A model generated the notes under the pieces. That model was given only the letters and a program-made list of their open reading frames with translations, was not told the origin of the DNA and searched no databases. The translations under genes and the position numbers were made by a program. From Bacillota bacterium (GTDB taxonomy: Bacteria; Bacillota; Clostridia; Lachnospirales; Lachnospiraceae): a DNA stretch of 64,000 nt. Positions 1 to 8,759 of this stretch are shown here, piece after piece. The DNA lies in NCBI GenBank assembly GCA_029226935.1, contig JAQXYZ010000037.1, forward strand, positions 1-64,000. The letters are read 5' to 3'. Position 1 is the stretch's first letter, and each line of letters opens with the position of its first letter.

Positions 1-14
1 TCAGCATCAAAATT

Positions 15-887
15 TTATCTTGAATTTCCCTCAAAAAACAGTGCGATGGTTCCCGGACCGGAATGTGCTCCGATGGTAGGTCCGATATGATTAATCATAA
101 ACTCTTTAATGCCAAGGCGTCTTTCAATTTCATTCTTTACATATTCCGCATCGTCAAGAGCATCTCCGTGACTGATAAACACAATGTCGTTCTTATCAAG
201 GCAGCCGGAGGTCTTTTCTTCCATATAATCAACCAAAGCATTCAGGGACTTCTTTCGTCCCCTTACCTTACTGATTGGAACCAAATGACCCTCATCATCT
301 ACATGAAGAATAGGTTTGATTCCTGCAATGGTTCCTACAATTGCAGTAGCTTTGCTGACTCTTCCGCCTCTGTAGAGGTGATTCAAGTCATCTACCGTAA
401 ACACATGCGTAAGATGTGGAATAAGTTCTTCCAGATATTCTACGGTCTCTTCCATAGACTTTCCCTGCTCCTTCATCTGAATCGCCTTATGCACAAACAG
501 TCCCTCTCCCATAGAAGCGCATTTGGAATCAAGCACAACAATGTGGCTGTCAGGTATCTCTTCCATCACTTCCTCGGCTGCAAGCACTGCATTCTGGCAG
601 GAACCGGTTAGCCCTGAAGAAAAGGAAATATAGAGAAGATTTTTACATTCTTTCAAATACTCCGCAAAACAGTCCTTAAACTGCTGAGGGTTTACCTGTG
701 AGGTGGTGGGCATTTTTCCTTCTTCACGCATGAGGCGATAAAACTCTTTCCAATCTAATTCCTTGTCTTTCCCATAGGAAACCCCATCCATAATATAATT
801 GTAATAAACCAGTCCAAGCTGTTTTTCCTCTATATATTCCATAGGGAGATCTGCTGTCGTATTGGTAATAATCTTAAATTGCTCCAT
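15..887 (-). CDS. DegV family fatty-acid-binding protein
   Basis: This 290-residue protein has the DegV layout. The N-terminal lobe opens with the conserved strand IITNTTADLP, a central SSGLTGS serine-rich loop sits near residue 90, and GGRVSK lies near residue 175. DegV proteins bind a single fatty acid; FakB members of the family present it to the kinase FakA for phosphorylation. No fakA gene is seen here, so the FakB role is inference. The start is chosen at an ATG seven bases after a GGAGG site. The gene appears to be monocistronic, with a plausible promoter in the gap to the upstream spore gene. Confidence 0.9.
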   Translation of the reverse strand: MEQFKIITNTTADLPMEYIEEKQLGLVYYNYIMDGVSYGKDKELDWKEFYRLMREEGKMPTTSQVNPQQFKDCFAEYLKECKNLLYISFSSGLTGSCQNAVLAAEEVMEEIPDSHIVVLDSKCASMGEGLFVHKAIQMKEQGKSMEETVEYLEELIPHLTHVFTVDDLNHLYRGGRVSKATAIVGTIAGIKPILHVDDEGHLVPISKVRGRKKSLNALVDYMEEKTSGCLDKNDIVFISHGDALDDAEYVKNEIERRLGIKEFMINHIGPTIGAHSGPGTIALFFEGNSR

Positions 888-930
888 CGTAAATCCTCCT
901 TAAACAATGAACTCACATCAGATTTTTACC

Positions 931-959
931 ATTTTATCACTTTTAGACAGAAAAAACAA
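931..959 (-). promoter_or_regulatory. candidate sigmaA promoter of degV
   Basis: Reading the minus strand, TTGTTT and TAAAAT are separated by exactly 17 bases, about 45 bases ahead of the degV start. The -35 match is only moderate, so the call is tentative. Confidence 0.4.
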
Positions 960-1011
960 TTCACAAACAGCCATATTTTGTCCTGTATATCAGTAGAATT
1001 AATTATGGAGA

Positions 1012-2430
1012 CTAATCCTTTGCTCCCGGCAGCCGGTACCTTAAGAACCGTTTGGAGAGCTGTTTCAAATTCAGAGGAAACAATGGATATATATAGCTCT
1101 TTCCTGAAACTGTACGATTGGTGCAGATTGCCAGAATCATTAGAATAATTCCTCCAATATATCCCCACAGTCCAAACATTGCCGTTAAAATCAGGGTAAT
1201 AATACGCATGAATTTGATGGCATAGCTTAATTCATAGCTTGCCTGAGTATAGTTTGCAATGGCCACAAATGCCATATAGAGCATTACCTCTGAATTAAAC
1301 CATCCACTGTTTACCGAAAACTCTCCCAAAACCAATGCTGCCATGACACTTAGCGGTGTATTCAACATATTGGGTGTATTGACCGCCGCAAGTCGAAGCC
1401 CGTCTATGGCAAGCTCCAACATCAGAAACTGCCAGATTAACGGAATGTTGGTCACATCTTTTACCGCAATGAACTCAAAACCTGATGGAATCCATTCCGG
1501 TCTCTGCATAAGAAGCAGAAATGTGGGTGTCATAAGATAAGTCAATATTGCAATCAAAAATCTGGATAATCTCAAATAGGTTCCGGTGATTGGAGGGAAA
1601 TAATAGTCATCTGCCTCCTCAATCACATCAAAAATTGAAGTTGGGGTGATCATTGCCGACGGAGAATTATCCACCAAAATCACAATATCTCCTTCCAGTA
1701 TCTGAGCCGCCGCCGTATCCGGGCGTTCCGTGAATTTAAATTTCGGGAAAGGATTATACCATTTCTTTTTGTACAGACATTCCGCAAGGCTTTCCTGATT
1801 CATGGTAAGTGCATCCACCTGTATCTGATTGATTCGTTCCCTGATCTGGCTTAAAAAAGCATGGTCCACACGGTTGTCCATATAACAAAGCACAATATCT
1901 GTTCTGGAGCTTTTTCCTGCATTTAACATCTCCATCCGAAGGTAAGGGCTTCTAATTCTTCTTCTGAGCAACGCTGTATTAAACACAATTGTTTCTACAA
2001 ATCCATCCTTGGAGCCGCGCAGCACCTTATCCTTTTCAGGTTCTGAAACGTTTCTGGCAGGATAGGTACGAGAGTCAATGAGCAGACATTGATCATATCC
2101 GTCGATAAATAATGCAAATACGCCTGACAAAATAAAATAAGTAATCTTCTCCCACTGATTCTGTAAATCCACCTCCACATAGGGAATGCTGGTTTTCGAC
2201 ATTTCATGGGCATCCGCAGGCAGCTCATCCTCTTTCAAATCCATAAAATACTGCAGCATTTTCTGCATCAGTTCATCCTTGCAAAATCCATCTATAAAAT
2301 AAATGCATGCCTCTCTTCCACCAACCCTGATCACACGATAAACTATGTCAAAATTGGTATCAACTGCCAGGCATTGTTTTAAATAATTCATATTTTCCGA
2401 AAGGGAACTGCTCATTTTTTCTTTTTCCAT
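1012..2430 (-). CDS. SpoVAF/GerA-family spore germination membrane protein
   Basis: This 472-residue protein has the GerA-family plan. A soluble N-terminal region carries the RGSKDGF..T motif near residue 150 and LLRRRIRSP..R just after it, then TERPD and VDNSPS..I.PT motifs, followed by about five hydrophobic segments in the last 180 residues. The wording of these motifs is closer to SpoVAF than to GerAA as I remember the families. SpoVAF acts in the spore inner membrane with the dipicolinate channel and germinant receptors, but no other spoVA or gerB/gerC gene is adjacent. An upstream in-frame start at 2478 is possible; the ATG at 2430 is preferred because AAGGAG lies seven bases before it. 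That SD sits in a terminator-like hairpin. Confidence 0.85.
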   Translation of the reverse strand: MEKEKMSSSLSENMNYLKQCLAVDTNFDIVYRVIRVGGREACIYFIDGFCKDELMQKMLQYFMDLKEDELPADAHEMSKTSIPYVEVDLQNQWEKITYFILSGVFALFIDGYDQCLLIDSRTYPARNVSEPEKDKVLRGSKDGFVETIVFNTALLRRRIRSPYLRMEMLNAGKSSRTDIVLCYMDNRVDHAFLSQIRERINQIQVDALTMNQESLAECLYKKKWYNPFPKFKFTERPDTAAAQILEGDIVILVDNSPSAMITPTSIFDVIEEADDYYFPPITGTYLRLSRFLIAILTYLMTPTFLLLMQRPEWIPSGFEFIAVKDVTNIPLIWQFLMLELAIDGLRLAAVNTPNMLNTPLSVMAALVLGEFSVNSGWFNSEVMLYMAFVAIANYTQASYELSYAIKFMRIITLILTAMFGLWGYIGGIILMILAICTNRTVSGKSYIYPLFPLNLKQLSKRFLRYRLPGAKD

Positions 2431-2484
2431 AAAAAAACTCCTTCTGCTCACAATGCATTTAATAGCATTATGTGGCAAAAGGAG
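2431..2484 (-). terminator. terminator hairpin after dut that contains the SD of the spore gene
   Basis: On the minus strand the arms begin CTCCTTTTGC and end GCAGAAGGAG, with further pairing AATGC/GCATT near a short A/T-rich loop; about 17 pairs form with one wobble and a small bulge. Seven T residues follow and run straight into the ATG of the SpoVAF-like gene. The structure therefore has the form of an intrinsic terminator for nrdD-nrdG-dut, while its 3' arm is also the Shine-Dalgarno of the next gene. Confidence 0.75.
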
Positions 2485-2495
2485 TTATTTTATAC
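2466..2495 (-). promoter_or_regulatory. candidate sigmaG promoter nested in the terminator hairpin
   Basis: GTATA and CATAATG are separated by 18 bases on the minus strand. They match the forespore sigmaG pattern (GMATR, N17-18, CATnMTA) at 4 of 5 and 6 of 7 positions. The -35 starts just after the dut stop codon and the -10 lies in the upper 5' arm of the hairpin, so the start point would fall in the loop. The assignment rests on motif match and on SpoVAF being forespore-expressed in Bacillus. Confidence 0.45.
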
Positions 2496-2496
2496 C

Positions 2497-2931
2497 TTAC
2501 TGTTTCCCGGTACTTCCAAATCCGCCTCTGTCAGCTCCTTCCAGAGAAGTTACCTCCTGAAATTCTATCTTGGGCTGATTTTCTACAATCCTAAACTGGC
2601 ATATTCTGTCATTGCAGGAAATGTGCGTGTCCCGCATCGCATATACAGGCATGAACCACTGGTCATTGTCTCCGCAGTAAGAGCAGTCCACCACGCCCTG
2701 ATGATTGGTCTGAATAATCCCATAATTTTTGAAAGTAGAGCTTCTCGGAACAATGTGTGCTTCATATCCTTTGGGAAGTTCCATTGCAACACCAAGAGGG
2801 ATTAGCTTAAATTCTCCCTGCTTTAAATCCACATCTTCTGCTGCTCTTAGGTCAATCCAGTCTGATTTTCCATCAATATAGGTCAGCTTTTCAATCTTGT
2901 CCGTAAAATATTTGATTTTAACAGTTTCCAT
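2497..2931 (-). CDS. dut: dUTP diphosphatase
   Basis: At 144 residues this is a standard trimeric dUTPase, hydrolysing dUTP to dUMP and pyrophosphate. The family motifs appear in order: PRSST (motif 2), [11 protein letters not shown] (motif 3, with the uracil-contact loop), RICQFRI (motif 4) and the C-terminal arm RGGFGSTG (motif 5). It is the third gene of nrdD-nrdG-dut, 17 bases after nrdG, so dUTP clean-up is co-expressed with anaerobic deoxynucleotide synthesis. A weak AAAGG site lies about 12 bases before the ATG, suggesting modest translation. Confidence 0.95.
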   Translation of the reverse strand: METVKIKYFTDKIEKLTYIDGKSDWIDLRAAEDVDLKQGEFKLIPLGVAMELPKGYEAHIVPRSSTFKNYGIIQTNHQGVVDCSYCGDNDQWFMPVYAMRDTHISCNDRICQFRIVENQPKIEFQEVTSLEGADRGGFGSTGKQ

Positions 2932-2948
2932 CGGTCAAAAATGCCTTT

Positions 2949-3458
2949 CTATTCATAGTTACCGCAGTGCAGGACTGGAACAGTCGGGTCAATCTGCTTC
3001 AATGATTTCTGCACATCGATAACTCTCTGATTACTGCTTCCCTTCCACAGGAGCTTATTGTCCTTTTTGTCAACCTGAAACTCACCGTCTACCAGAACAT
3101 CTACATATTGCATAACTGCATAGTGAAGTATATTTTCCCAGCTGTCACCTGTATACATCCAGATGGTCTTATCAGGGTATTTTTCTTTAATTTCTGCCAT
3201 CAGATTTCTCACATCAAGGCGGTTTGCCGCATGAAGGGGATCACCACCGGAAAATGTGATGCCTGAAATATAAGGCTTATCCAACTGCTCAAAAATCTCC
3301 TGCTTGGCAGCTTCATCAAATGGAAGACCTCCTGCCGGATCCCATGTGATGGGATTCTGGCACTCTTTGCAACAGTGAGAGCATCCTGCAACCCACAGAA
3401 CAACACGCAGTCCATCACCGTTTAACATGTCATCCTTCGTAATATTATGATATCTCAT
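2949..3458 (-). CDS. nrdG: anaerobic ribonucleotide reductase activating protein (radical SAM)
   Basis: The protein (169 residues from the chosen start) is the NrdG activase, which uses S-adenosylmethionine and a [4Fe-4S] cluster to make the glycyl radical on NrdD. The cluster motif CX3CX2C is visible in GCSHCCKEC near residue 25, followed by the SAM-contact region FSGGDP. I place the start at MRYHNITKDD, the usual NrdG N-terminus, four bases after the nrdD stop and with AAGGAAG upstream; an in-frame upstream methionine at 3506 would overlap nrdD and lacks support. Confidence 0.95.
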   Translation of the reverse strand: MRYHNITKDDMLNGDGLRVVLWVAGCSHCCKECQNPITWDPAGGLPFDEAAKQEIFEQLDKPYISGITFSGGDPLHAANRLDVRNLMAEIKEKYPDKTIWMYTGDSWENILHYAVMQYVDVLVDGEFQVDKKDNKLLWKGSSNQRVIDVQKSLKQIDPTVPVLHCGNYE

Positions 3459-3462
3459 TTGA

Positions 3463-5640
3463 CTACATGCTCTTCCTTTCTGCAATTTCTGCCATTTTGG
3501 CTTCATTCAGCCTGGTGTCTCCATGTACTCTGGAGTAAGAAAGGTATCCGTTCATACGATCAATCTTGGTCAAATTCTTACTTCCGCATACAGGGCACAC
3601 ATCCATCTCGAGCTCCTGATGCCCACAGTCGTCACAGTAAGCAAGTGATAAGTTTACACCTTCATAGAATCCCATATCCATGGCTCTTCTAATCAGTGTT
3701 TTAATTGCATCAATGTTATAGTCAATGGGATATTTTACATACTGTATTTTTCCCCCATTTGAAAGTTCCCAAAAACGATACTCCAAATCCTGCTTTTGGA
3801 TTGGCGTAATATCCTCGGTAACATGGCAGTGAAAGCTGTTTGATACATATTCTCTGTCTGATACGCCTTCAATGATGCCGTATTTTGCCCGGAACTGTTT
3901 TACCTGAAGGCCGCAAAGGCTTTCTGCCGGTGTTCCGTAAATTGCGTAAAGATTTCCATCTTCTTCCTTAAACTCATCAATTTTCTGGTTAATATGCTCC
4001 AAAACCTCCAGTGCAAACTGGCCGTCTTCTACCAGAGACTTTCCATTATATAATTCCTGAAGTTCATTAAACGCTGTAATACCAAAGCTTGCAGTTGCAG
4101 TTTTCAGAATGGGCTTAATCTTATCCGTAAGCTTTAAATGCCCTCCTAAGAAGCCTCCCTCACAATATGCCAGCGGGTTCGTAGACGCACGCATTTCTCC
4201 CAGATAAGCATAAGTTCTGATATGAAGCTGACGAATCAGATTCAGATAATAGTCAAGCACTTCATAGAAATCACGGTTTTCCTGTCTTGATTTTGCAAGA
4301 ATCATCGGGAGGTGTAAGGAAACTGCGCCAATATTGAAACGTCCTACAAAAATAGGAGTATCCTCATCATCTGCGGGATGCATTCCCCCTCTTTCATACC
4401 AAGGAGAAAGAAATGCACGGCATCCCATGGGAGAAATTACCTTACCGTACTGCTTGTACATACTTGCAATATAGCCCTTTCCTGTCAGGGATAACCAGTC
4501 AGGGTACATGGTCTTTGCAGAACATTTTACGCCTGCCTCAAAGACATCCTCCAGCTCCTTGCCGGGACCGTGAAGATTTTCGTCGTACAGGAAAACAATT
4601 TTAGGGAACAGAACAGGTTTCTTACATTCCTTCTTACCCTGTCCTTTTCTTCTTACATTTAAAAGTGTTATGGTAGCCAGCTTAGCGAATCTTCCGGTTC
4701 CAATACCTGCTGTTACCGTAATAAAAGGATAATCTCCACGGCTGGATGCCACCGTATTGAATTTATATTCCCAGCCCTGGAAGCCCTGTTCAAACTCACG
4801 CTTAACATCCGCATAAGCCTCTGCCTCTGCAGTTTCCTTGTCTATGCCCAGATTCGCATATCTCTTTAAGCTCTTCTGATAGGTTTTTTCTGCATAAGGC
4901 TCCAAAATCTTATCTACTTCCGGTACAGTAAAGCCACCATACTGCTGGCTGGCTGCACTAAGAACAATATCACCAATTACGTCAAAGGCAACATCCAGTG
5001 TTTTAGGCTCATTGTACCAGATGTTTCCCATTTCAAAACCACCTGTAAGCACACTGGCAACATCAAACAGACAGCAATTCATGGTATCTCTTCTTGCTGA
5101 CATGTCATGCACATAGATATATCCGTCTCTGCATGCCTGAATTTCTTCTGTAGTCATAAAGAATTTCTGATATAATTCTTTATTAAACTGATTAAAAATA
5201 AGGCTTCTCTTGGTGGATACAAGTGCACTGTCTGTATTTGCATTTTCTTTGTCACCCACATACATGATGGACTGGCTCTTCTTGTATACATCATCCATCA
5301 TGCGCACAAAATCCTGCTTGTAGTTTCGATAATCGCGATAGCTTTTTGCTACAATCGGTTTTACTTCTTCAAGTGCACTTTCAACAATATTATGCATAAT
5401 CGGAATCGGAATCTGCTCCTCATCCAGTTCATTCACTTTATCAACAACATATTTACAAATATGTTTCTTCTCTTCATCCGTGAACTTTGTTAAAGCCCTG
5501 TATGCACTTTTCCCTACAGCATCAATTACCTTCTGTACATTAAATGCTTCAAGGCTACCATCCTTTTTAATTACTTTAACTGTTTTCTCCGGCTTAAAAA
5601 GCTCACCATATTCTCCCGAAACTTCCTGGGTATTACTCAT
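3463..5640 (-). CDS. nrdD: anaerobic ribonucleoside-triphosphate reductase
   Basis: This 725-residue class III reductase makes deoxynucleoside triphosphates without oxygen. An ATP-cone sits at residues about 20-110 (VKVIKKDGSLEAFNVQKVI), then the ten-stranded glycyl-radical barrel, a zinc site near the C-terminus (CDDC...CPVC) and the glycyl radical motif RMNGYLS. The start at 5640 follows GGAGG with a seven-base spacer; an in-frame start at 5661 has no ribosome site. It leads the operon with nrdG and dut, from a sigmaA promoter overlapped by NrdR-type boxes. Confidence 0.97.
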   Translation of the reverse strand: MSNTQEVSGEYGELFKPEKTVKVIKKDGSLEAFNVQKVIDAVGKSAYRALTKFTDEEKKHICKYVVDKVNELDEEQIPIPIMHNIVESALEEVKPIVAKSYRDYRNYKQDFVRMMDDVYKKSQSIMYVGDKENANTDSALVSTKRSLIFNQFNKELYQKFFMTTEEIQACRDGYIYVHDMSARRDTMNCCLFDVASVLTGGFEMGNIWYNEPKTLDVAFDVIGDIVLSAASQQYGGFTVPEVDKILEPYAEKTYQKSLKRYANLGIDKETAEAEAYADVKREFEQGFQGWEYKFNTVASSRGDYPFITVTAGIGTGRFAKLATITLLNVRRKGQGKKECKKPVLFPKIVFLYDENLHGPGKELEDVFEAGVKCSAKTMYPDWLSLTGKGYIASMYKQYGKVISPMGCRAFLSPWYERGGMHPADDEDTPIFVGRFNIGAVSLHLPMILAKSRQENRDFYEVLDYYLNLIRQLHIRTYAYLGEMRASTNPLAYCEGGFLGGHLKLTDKIKPILKTATASFGITAFNELQELYNGKSLVEDGQFALEVLEHINQKIDEFKEEDGNLYAIYGTPAESLCGLQVKQFRAKYGIIEGVSDREYVSNSFHCHVTEDITPIQKQDLEYRFWELSNGGKIQYVKYPIDYNIDAIKTLIRRAMDMGFYEGVNLSLAYCDDCGHQELEMDVCPVCGSKNLTKIDRMNGYLSYSRVHGDTRLNEAKMAEIAERKSM

Positions 5641-5677
5641 TTTATTTCCTCCATTCCCCACACTCGCGACACTGCAA

Positions 5678-5693
5678 ATACCAAATCTAGTAT
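5678..5693. promoter_or_regulatory. NrdR box 1 (nrdD leader)
   Basis: The 16-mer ATACCAAATCTAGTAT fits the palindromic NrdR pattern ACnAnATnTnGT. It shares 13 of 16 bases with a second copy 43 bases away, about four helical turns, as expected for paired NrdR sites. Confidence 0.65.
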
Positions 5694-5720
5694 TTCAAAA
5701 GCAGCGTTCTTCAAGATATT

Positions 5721-5736
5721 GTACAACATCTAGTAT
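5721..5736. promoter_or_regulatory. NrdR box 2 (over the nrdD -10)
   Basis: GTACAACATCTAGTAT is the second copy of the NrdR-type palindrome. It overlaps the -10 hexamer and likely start point of the nrdD promoter, so a bound repressor would block initiation. NrdR itself is not encoded in the window. Confidence 0.7.
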
Positions 5737-5760
5737 AATGAACCCATCTACATCTGTCAA
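5732..5760 (-). promoter_or_regulatory. sigmaA promoter of nrdD-nrdG-dut
   Basis: On the minus strand a perfect TTGACA is followed after 17 bases by TATACT. It sits about 90 bases ahead of the nrdD start and is overlapped by NrdR box 2. Confidence 0.8.
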
Positions 5761-5814
5761 CTTGATTATCAATTTAAATTTGTACAAAAAGGGGAACAAG
5801 AATTTGGTACAATT

Positions 5815-6984
5815 TTACCTAATTATTCCTGATGCTGCCACTGCCGCTACCGCTTCATTGATTTCTTCCACGGGCAATGTAAGCGCAAAACGGACATGTC
5901 CTTTCCCCAATTTACCGAAGCTGCTTCCCGGAGTACATAATAGACCGGATTTTTCCAGCAGTTCCATAACAAAGGCAACATCGTCCGTATACCCTTCCGG
6001 TATCTTGCCCCAGGCAAACATCGTTCCCTGGCTGTCCGGTATATTCCATCCGATTTTCCTCAAGCCTCCGCACAGAGCATCTCTCCTTCTCTGATACTCG
6101 GCACATCTTTCCCTGATTCCCTCATCCGGGCCATTCAATGCAGCAATCGCACCATATTGTACGGGAAGGAAGGTTCCATAATCAATCTGGGATCGAAGCT
6201 TTTTAAAGTTCTGAACCAGATATTCATTTCCAACAAGGAAGCCGACTCTGGCACCGGTATAGTTATAGCTTTTAGAGAGAGAATAAAATTCAACACAATT
6301 CTCTTTTGCCCCCTCAAACTGCAAAATGGACTTTCCCACATGCCCATCATAAATAATGTCCGAGTAGGCATTGTCATGCATAATGATAATGTTATGTTCC
6401 TGCGCCCATGGAATAAGCTCCTCATAAAAGCTGTCAGGTGCAATTTTGCAGACCGGGTTAAGAGGGTAAGAAACAATCATCACTTTGGTTTTCTTCAATA
6501 GTTCTTCATCCAGCGCCTTTAAATCCGGCAGATAATCGTTTTCTGCCCTTAATTCATAAGTACGCACATCTGCCATTGCAAGAGACGGTCCGATGGAAAA
6601 AATGGGATATCCAGGGTCAGGCACAAGAACGATATCATCAGGATTGCACAAAGACAATCCGATATGTGCAATTCCCTCTTGTGAGCCATAAACATCCGTA
6701 ATCTCTCTTTCATTTAAAGTCACATGGTAACGCGTCTGAAAACGCTTTATGACTGCTTCGGTCAACTCTGGTAACATTTTTAATGCATATTTATAGTTGG
6801 CAGGATTCTCTGCTGCTTTCACCACGGCCTCCATAATATGTGGTTCTGTAGGGAAATCCGGGGTGCCAACGGACAGGTTATATACCTTCTTTCCGGTCTT
6901 TTCGACTTCCTCCTTTTTTTCATTCAACAACTGAAAAATGCCTTCTTCATAGTCTTTCATTCTGTCTGCTACTTGTAATTTCAT
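5815..6984 (-). CDS. class I/II PLP-dependent aminotransferase (LL-DAP/alanine aminotransferase-like)
   Basis: This is a fold-type I aminotransferase of 389 residues. Visible features are LSVGTPDFP near the N-terminus, PDPGYPIF, the NPVCKIA substrate/PLP region (family NPTG position), D-N-A-Y-S-D near residue 200, and the Schiff-base lysine in SLSKSYNYTGAR. The overall wording resembles LL-diaminopimelate or alanine aminotransferases, but the substrate cannot be fixed from sequence. An upstream TTG codon at 7002 is possible; the ATG at 6984 is preferred because GAAAGG precedes it. It lies 28 bases after the WYL regulator and may be cotranscribed with it. Confidence 0.85.
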   Translation of the reverse strand: MKLQVADRMKDYEEGIFQLLNEKKEEVEKTGKKVYNLSVGTPDFPTEPHIMEAVVKAAENPANYKYALKMLPELTEAVIKRFQTRYHVTLNEREITDVYGSQEGIAHIGLSLCNPDDIVLVPDPGYPIFSIGPSLAMADVRTYELRAENDYLPDLKALDEELLKKTKVMIVSYPLNPVCKIAPDSFYEELIPWAQEHNIIIMHDNAYSDIIYDGHVGKSILQFEGAKENCVEFYSLSKSYNYTGARVGFLVGNEYLVQNFKKLRSQIDYGTFLPVQYGAIAALNGPDEGIRERCAEYQRRRDALCGGLRKIGWNIPDSQGTMFAWGKIPEGYTDDVAFVMELLEKSGLLCTPGSSFGKLGKGHVRFALTLPVEEINEAVAAVAASGIIR

Positions 6985-7012
6985 TGCTTTTGCCTTTCTC
7001 AAATATATTATA

Positions 7013-8005
7013 TTACTTATAGTTTTCCATAATCTTCTGTAGGAAATCCATATATTCTTTTTTTACATACTCAGGCGCCGTAATGCTGACCTGATTCCCA
7101 AGACCCGTGAGCCAGCCGTAAAACTGACCGCTCAAGGCTGCTTTTACCCTCACACTGACCATTTCGTTTTCCAGATTTCTTATTCCAATCTCTTTTCCGA
7201 AGCGGTCAAGAATAATCCCAATCATGCTTCCCGGAAGCCTTAAAGTCACTATCTCACTTTCGCCTCCAAACATTCCAAAGGTTCTGTTGGTGTATTCCGC
7301 AATATCCACCTCGCGAAAGGCTTCCATTCCCTTCCGTTTATGATCTGAAAGCTCTGTAATACGGCTCATTTTGTCCACTCTGAAATGTTTAATGCGCTCT
7401 TCCTCGTCGTCATACCCAATTAAATAATAATTTTCATCCTGCCAGGTAAGCGCCCATGGACTTACCTGATACTTTTTGCCCTCTCTTCTCGGCTGAAGCT
7501 CCTTTTTAATATTCCATGATAGATAGGTAAAGGTAATCGGAGAATTATCCTGAATCGCTTTATGAATCTGGTCCACATTATAGTAAATGCTTTCATTTTC
7601 TGTCTTTACCCTTCCGGCAACAAACACCTGCCTTTGCAGTTGTTTTCCTTCAAAGGGTCCCGCCAGCTTTTCTATTTTGGCAATCAGCTCTCTCGACTTC
7701 TTGCTGGTAATAAAACGGGAGGCCTGAACCGCATCCACCAGAAGCTTTAGTTCCGGCAATTCAAACTCCCGGCTTGCCAGATAATAACCGCCCCCGGTAC
7801 GAGCTTTCACATGAACAATATCATATCCAAAGCTTGTCAGGCACTCAATATCATCATAAATACTTTTCCTCTCTGCTGAAATGTCATAGGACTTAAGATC
7901 GGCAATGATTTCCTGTGCCGACATGCAGTGATTTTCATCCGTTTTTTCTGTAAGGATCTTTAAAATATAAAGGAGTTTCATTTTCTGATTGGCAGATTTA
8001 GCCAT
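7013..8005 (-). CDS. WYL-domain transcriptional regulator (DeoR-type HTH)
   Basis: The 330-residue protein has an N-terminal winged helix (about residues 5-65, ending with SIYDDIECLTSFGYDI), a central WYL domain (SPWALTWQDENYYLIGYDDEEERIKHFRVDKM) and a C-terminal WCX extension. WYL proteins bind nucleic acids or small ligands and act as regulators, often of stress or defence genes. The ATG overlaps the TAA of the upstream HAD gene (TAATG) and GGAGG lies before it, so the two are translationally coupled. The regulated target is unknown; no clear operator was found nearby. Confidence 0.88.
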   Translation of the reverse strand: MAKSANQKMKLLYILKILTEKTDENHCMSAQEIIADLKSYDISAERKSIYDDIECLTSFGYDIVHVKARTGGGYYLASREFELPELKLLVDAVQASRFITSKKSRELIAKIEKLAGPFEGKQLQRQVFVAGRVKTENESIYYNVDQIHKAIQDNSPITFTYLSWNIKKELQPRREGKKYQVSPWALTWQDENYYLIGYDDEEERIKHFRVDKMSRITELSDHKRKGMEAFREVDIAEYTNRTFGMFGGESEIVTLRLPGSMIGIILDRFGKEIGIRNLENEMVSVRVKAALSGQFYGWLTGLGNQVSITAPEYVKKEYMDFLQKIMENYK

Positions 8006-8700
8006 TACAGTATATCCTCCACTTCCCACAAATTCCTGATTTCATAATCAATCTTTAAGTTGGTATTATTTTCTTTTCCCTCAGGGTTATACCAACAGCA
8101 GGAAATTCCTGCATTATTTCCGCCTTTCATGTCACTGGAAAGGGAATCTCCAACAATGATCGTCTTTTCCCTCTGAAAATCCGGAATTTTTTTAAAGCAT
8201 TTTTCAAAAAATTCCAATTGAGGCTTAGGACAGCCAATCTCTTCCGAGATAAAGATATCCTCAAAAATCTGATCCAGCCCTGATAAATGGATTTTATTTC
8301 TCTGTGTACACGATACACCGTTTGTTACTGCATACTGTCTGACTTTCCCTCTCAATCTGCTGCACAGTTCAAATGCATTGTCCTTGAAGAAGTAGACAGA
8401 GCCCAGTGCCTTCTGATAGACTGGTGCAAAATCCGCAGAGGAAATTCCTTTCACTCCAAGTTCAAGAAAAAGCGCATCAAATCTTCCTGTCAGGAGTTCA
8501 CTTTTCGTAACCTTACCAAGCTCCAGCCTCTTCCAGTACGCTTCATTAATTACGGCATAACGCGCCACAATATTGTCATCCGCTTCCATTCCAAATTCAC
8601 GAAAGCTAAATTTAAGTGCATAATCCTGCGACATGTCAAAATCCAAAAGAGTCTGATCAATATCCCATAATAATATCTCGTAATTTTTCATAGTTACCAT
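8005..8700 (-). CDS. YjjG-family HAD nucleotidase/phosphatase
   Basis: This 231-residue HAD hydrolase matches the YjjG family, which dephosphorylates noncanonical pyrimidine nucleotides. Motif I is WDIDQTLLDF with both catalytic aspartates; motif II is AVTNG; the motif III lysine is in CPKPQLEFF; and motif IV is GDSLSSDMKGG. The start may be at 8700 or at the second ATG (8691); neither has a strong SD. The gene directly precedes the WYL regulator with overlapping stop and start codons. A house-cleaning role fits the nucleotide-salvage neighbourhood, but that is inference. Confidence 0.87.
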   Translation of the reverse strand: MVTMKNYEILLWDIDQTLLDFDMSQDYALKFSFREFGMEADDNIVARYAVINEAYWKRLELGKVTKSELLTGRFDALFLELGVKGISSADFAPVYQKALGSVYFFKDNAFELCSRLRGKVRQYAVTNGVSCTQRNKIHLSGLDQIFEDIFISEEIGCPKPQLEFFEKCFKKIPDFQREKTIIVGDSLSSDMKGGNNAGISCCWYNPEGKENNTNLKIDYEIRNLWEVEDIL

Positions 8701-8723
8701 CCGATTTTAAGGTTATAGGATAC

Positions 8724-8750
8724 AAAAAGGTCTGGCTCCGCAACCAGACC
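8724..8750 (-). terminator. intrinsic terminator of the 56-residue membrane protein gene
   Basis: GGTCTGG and CCAGACC pair around an eight-base loop and are followed by five T residues on the minus strand, ten bases after the stop codon of the small gene. Confidence 0.85.
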
Positions 8751-8759
8751 ATTGCATCC

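Noticed and set aside
5778..5814. GGTAAAATTGTACC and flanking TTGTAC/GTACAA repeats after the aminotransferase gene as terminator
   Set aside because: Arms are short, the loop is long or absent, and no T-run follows in the right place.
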